NCBI GenBank assembly: GCA_903871435.1
Contig: CAIQGU010000279.1
Coordinates: forward strand, 1-6,339
From: an uncultured Burkholderiales bacterium
Lineage (GTDB): Bacteria; Pseudomonadota; Gammaproteobacteria; Burkholderiales; Burkholderiaceae_F
Length of the DNA: 6,339 bases
Reading direction: 5' to 3'
The translations under genes were made by a program, and so were the position numbers. Shown one piece after another: positions 4,216 through 6,339 of the stretch. The notes under the pieces were generated by a model that was given only the letters and a program-made list of their open reading frames with translations, searched no databases and had not been told where the DNA came from. The number at the start of each line of letters is the position of its first letter. Position 1 is the first letter of the stretch.

Positions 4216-6339
4216 ATGCAGATGCTCAAAGGCCCGCGCGGCGTCGCTCTCGCACGCCCGGTCCTGCGGGCGGGATCCCGTGCGGCTGCGCCGCGGCCGG
4301 CTGGTTCGGGAGACGCCTGGTTGCTGGCGCAGGTGGCGCAACAGGGCCGGGAGACGGGCCGCCTCACGGTACTCATCTGCGCCGACGCCATCGATGCGCA
4401 ACGCCTGAACGCGGAAATTCCGTATTTCGCGCCGGATCTGGCCGTTGCACCGTTTCCCGACTGGGAAACCCTGCCATACGACATTCTCTCCCCGCATCCG
4501 GACCTGGTGTCCGAACGCCTCGAAGCGCTGTACCGCCTGTACTCGCGGCCGGCAACGGGCGTGCGCAGCCCGGAGCCGGCTGCGCCGCCGGCCGAAGCGA
4601 GGCCGGAACATGTCGACGTGCTGGTGCTCTCGGCCACCAGTGGCCTCGGGCGTCTTGCCCCGGCGGAGTACATCGCCGGGCGCACCTTCTTCTTCCGGCA
4701 GGGCGAATCCATCGACCCGGAAAAACTGCGCAACCAGATGGTGCTGGCGGGCTATCAGGCGGTGACGCAAGTCGTCGCGCCCGGCGAGTTTGCCATTCGC
4801 GGCAGTCTCATCGATCTGTTCCCGACGGGGTCTCCCATCCCGTATCGGCTCGATCTCATCGACACGACGATAGATTCGATCCGCACCTTCGACCCTGACA
4901 CGCAACGCAGCCTGTACCCGGTTGGCAATATCCGGCTGCTGCCGGGCCGGGAGTTCCCGTTTGATGAGCCGGCGCGCGGCGCCTTTCGCGGGCGCTGGCG
5001 CGAAACCTTCGATGGCGATCCCACCCGGTCCACGGTGTACCGCGACGTGGGCAATGGCATTGCGGCGGCCGGCATCGAGTACTACCTGCCGCTATTTTTC
5101 GATCGCTGCGCAACGCTCTTTGACTATTTGCCGGCCGACACCCAGGTCATAACCCATGGCGACGTCAGCAGCGCCTGCCGGCGCTTTTGGACCGAGACGG
5201 CCGAACGCTTCCGCTTCCTGTCGCGCGACACGCAGCGGCCCTGCCTGCGTCCCGACCAGTTGTTCCTGGGGACGGAAGAGTTTTTCACCGCCCTCAAGCC
5301 CTTTGCCCGGCTGGCTGTCACCGCGCCGGCCGCTACGCCTGCCGGCGAAACGCCCATCGCTGCCGACGTGGCCGCGACGGACGCCACCGAGGGGGAGTTC
5401 ACGGCGCTGCCCGAGCTCGCCATCGACCGGCGCGCCGCGGACCCGCTCTACCGCCTGCGCGCCTGGCGCGCCGGCTTCGATGGCCGGGTACTGCTGTCGG
5501 CCGACTCGGCAGGACGGCGCGAGACCATAGCCCAGCTGCTGGGCGAGTTCGATTTCCCGATTGTCGACTGTGCGGATTTCGCCGCCTTCCTCGCAAGCGA
5601 CCTCGACTTCTCGCTCACGGTATCGCCGCTGCACCAGGGTTTCTGCCTGCCGACGGCCGGCCTGGCGATCATCACGGAAGCCGAACTCTTTGCGAGCAAT
5701 CCGCGCCGCCAGCGCGATCGCAACCGAGAACGCGCTTCCAATGTCGATGCCATGGTGCGCGATCTCGCAGAGCTGCGCGTGGGCGATCCGGTTGTGCATG
5801 TGGACCATGGCATCGGCCGCTACCTGGGCCTCGTGTCCATGGATCTGGGCGAAGGCGCCGCCGAATTCCTGCACCTCGAATACGCCAATGGCTCCAAGCT
5901 CTATGTGCCGGTTGCGCAATTGCACCTGATCGGCCGCTACAGCGGTGCCGATCCGGATGCGGCGCCCCTGCACGTGCTGGGCTCGGGCGACTGGGACCGG
6001 GCGCGGCGCAAAGCGGCCAAGCAGGTGCGCGACACCGCCGCCGAACTGCTCAACCTCTACGCGATGCGCGCGGCGCGCAAGGGCCACGCGTTCACCTACG
6101 CCGAGGGCGACTATCAGCGCTTTGCCGAGGGCTTTGGCTTCGAGGAAACGCCCGACCAGCAGGCGGCGATCACTGCGGTGCTCAAGGACATGCGCTCGGG
6201 CGCGCCCATGGACCGCCTGGTATGCGGCGACGTGGGTTTTGGCAAGACCGAGGTGGCCATGCGCGCGGCCTTTGTGGCGGTGCAGGATGGGACCCAGGTT
6301 GCGGTACTGGTGCCCACTACCCTGCTCGCCCAGCAGCAT
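4216..6339 (+). CDS. mfd: Transcription-repair coupling factor Mfd (5' part, runs off the window)
   Basis: Mfd is a DNA translocase that removes RNA polymerase stalled at lesions and recruits UvrA for transcription-coupled nucleotide excision repair. 708 codons are present of the roughly 1150 usual; the rest lies beyond the edge. Landmarks are the UvrB-like N-terminal region with PDWETLPYD (81-89) and no P-loop, as usual for Mfd. GEFAIRGSLIDLFP and AGIEYYLPLFF continue that region. The CarD-like RNA-polymerase-interacting domain is at about 516-575 (VGDPVVHVDHGIGRY to QLHLIGRY), followed by TPDQQAAI, and the translocase Walker A GDVGFGKTE is at 671-679. An in-frame TGA at 4168 leaves ATG 4216 (or ATG 4222) as the only start, without a Shine-Dalgarno sequence. 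Two Pro/Ala-rich segments (110-132 and 369-395) are longer than in E. coli. The gene is divergent from ispD. Confidence 0.97.
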   Translation, partial: MQMLKGPRGVALARPVLRAGSRAAAPRPAGSGDAWLLAQVAQQGRETGRLTVLICADAIDAQRLNAEIPYFAPDLAVAPFPDWETLPYDILSPHPDLVSERLEALYRLYSRPATGVRSPEPAAPPAEARPEHVDVLVLSATSGLGRLAPAEYIAGRTFFFRQGESIDPEKLRNQMVLAGYQAVTQVVAPGEFAIRGSLIDLFPTGSPIPYRLDLIDTTIDSIRTFDPDTQRSLYPVGNIRLLPGREFPFDEPARGAFRGRWRETFDGDPTRSTVYRDVGNGIAAAGIEYYLPLFFDRCATLFDYLPADTQVITHGDVSSACRRFWTETAERFRFLSRDTQRPCLRPDQLFLGTEEFFTALKPFARLAVTAPAATPAGETPIAADVAATDATEGEFTALPELAIDRRAADPLYRLRAWRAGFDGRVLLSADSAGRRETIAQLLGEFDFPIVDCADFAAFLASDLDFSLTVSPLHQGFCLPTAGLAIITEAELFASNPRRQRDRNRERASNVDAMVRDLAELRVGDPVVHVDHGIGRYLGLVSMDLGEGAAEFLHLEYANGSKLYVPVAQLHLIGRYSGADPDAAPLHVLGSGDWDRARRKAAKQVRDTAAELLNLYAMRAARKGHAFTYAEGDYQRFAEGFGFEETPDQQAAITAVLKDMRSGAPMDRLVCGDVGFGKTEVAMRAAFVAVQDGTQVAVLVPTTLLAQQH

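Noticed and set aside
4147..4905. N-terminal extension of ispD by about 250 residues
   Set aside because: The frame is open but antisense to mfd and not similar to any IspD domain. The usual IspD length is met from TTG 4146, and the promoter-like hexamer lies inside the extension.
5092..6339. Minus-strand open frame of 415 codons reaching the window edge
   Set aside because: It is antisense to the well-conserved middle of mfd, rich in Arg, Gly, Ala, His and Gln, with no recognisable motif or ribosome-binding site.

Overview
This window is a compact, high-G+C stretch (about two thirds G+C by eye) of a proteobacterial chromosome. It carries housekeeping and respiratory genes. The proteins resemble beta/gammaproteobacterial versions. 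As I recall, divergent mfd and ispD-ispF is a familiar arrangement in betaproteobacteria, whereas Enterobacteria place ispDF beside ftsB. I would therefore guess a betaproteobacterium or a basal gammaproteobacterium with System I cytochrome c maturation. No lineage can be proven from the window alone.

Layout from left to right: (1) the last 23 codons of an unidentified plus-strand gene end at 72. (2) A 45-base gap with a strong small hairpin leads into a plus-strand gene (118-603) for a membrane-anchored or exported monoheme cytochrome c. (3) A 60-base convergent gap holds a good minus-strand intrinsic terminator whose U-tract is read from the last codons of the cytochrome gene. (4) A tightly packed minus-strand operon is transcribed ispD, ispF, ccmA, ccmB, ccmC, ccmD (4146 down to 664), with overlaps or gaps of no more than about 24 bases. 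(5) A divergent promoter region of about 70 bases follows. (6) The plus-strand gene mfd starts at 4216 and runs off the right edge after 708 codons, just past its Walker A motif.

The minus-strand operon joins two unrelated jobs. IspD and IspF carry out two steps of the MEP isoprenoid pathway. CcmABCD move and present heme for covalent attachment to periplasmic c-type cytochromes. The convergent cytochrome c at the left is a plausible client of that machinery. The usual later partners ccmE, ccmF, ccmG and ccmH are absent, and the terminator after ccmD says they must lie elsewhere.

The most interesting non-coding signal is between ispD and mfd. A perfect TATAAT ends six bases before the mfd ATG, with no Shine-Dalgarno sequence, which predicts a leaderless mfd mRNA. 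Its reverse complement, shifted by one base, reads TATTAT and could serve ispD as a shared bidirectional -10. I see no mobile element, CRISPR array, tRNA or rRNA, and no evidence for a new multi-gene system; the long antisense frames are high-G+C shadows.
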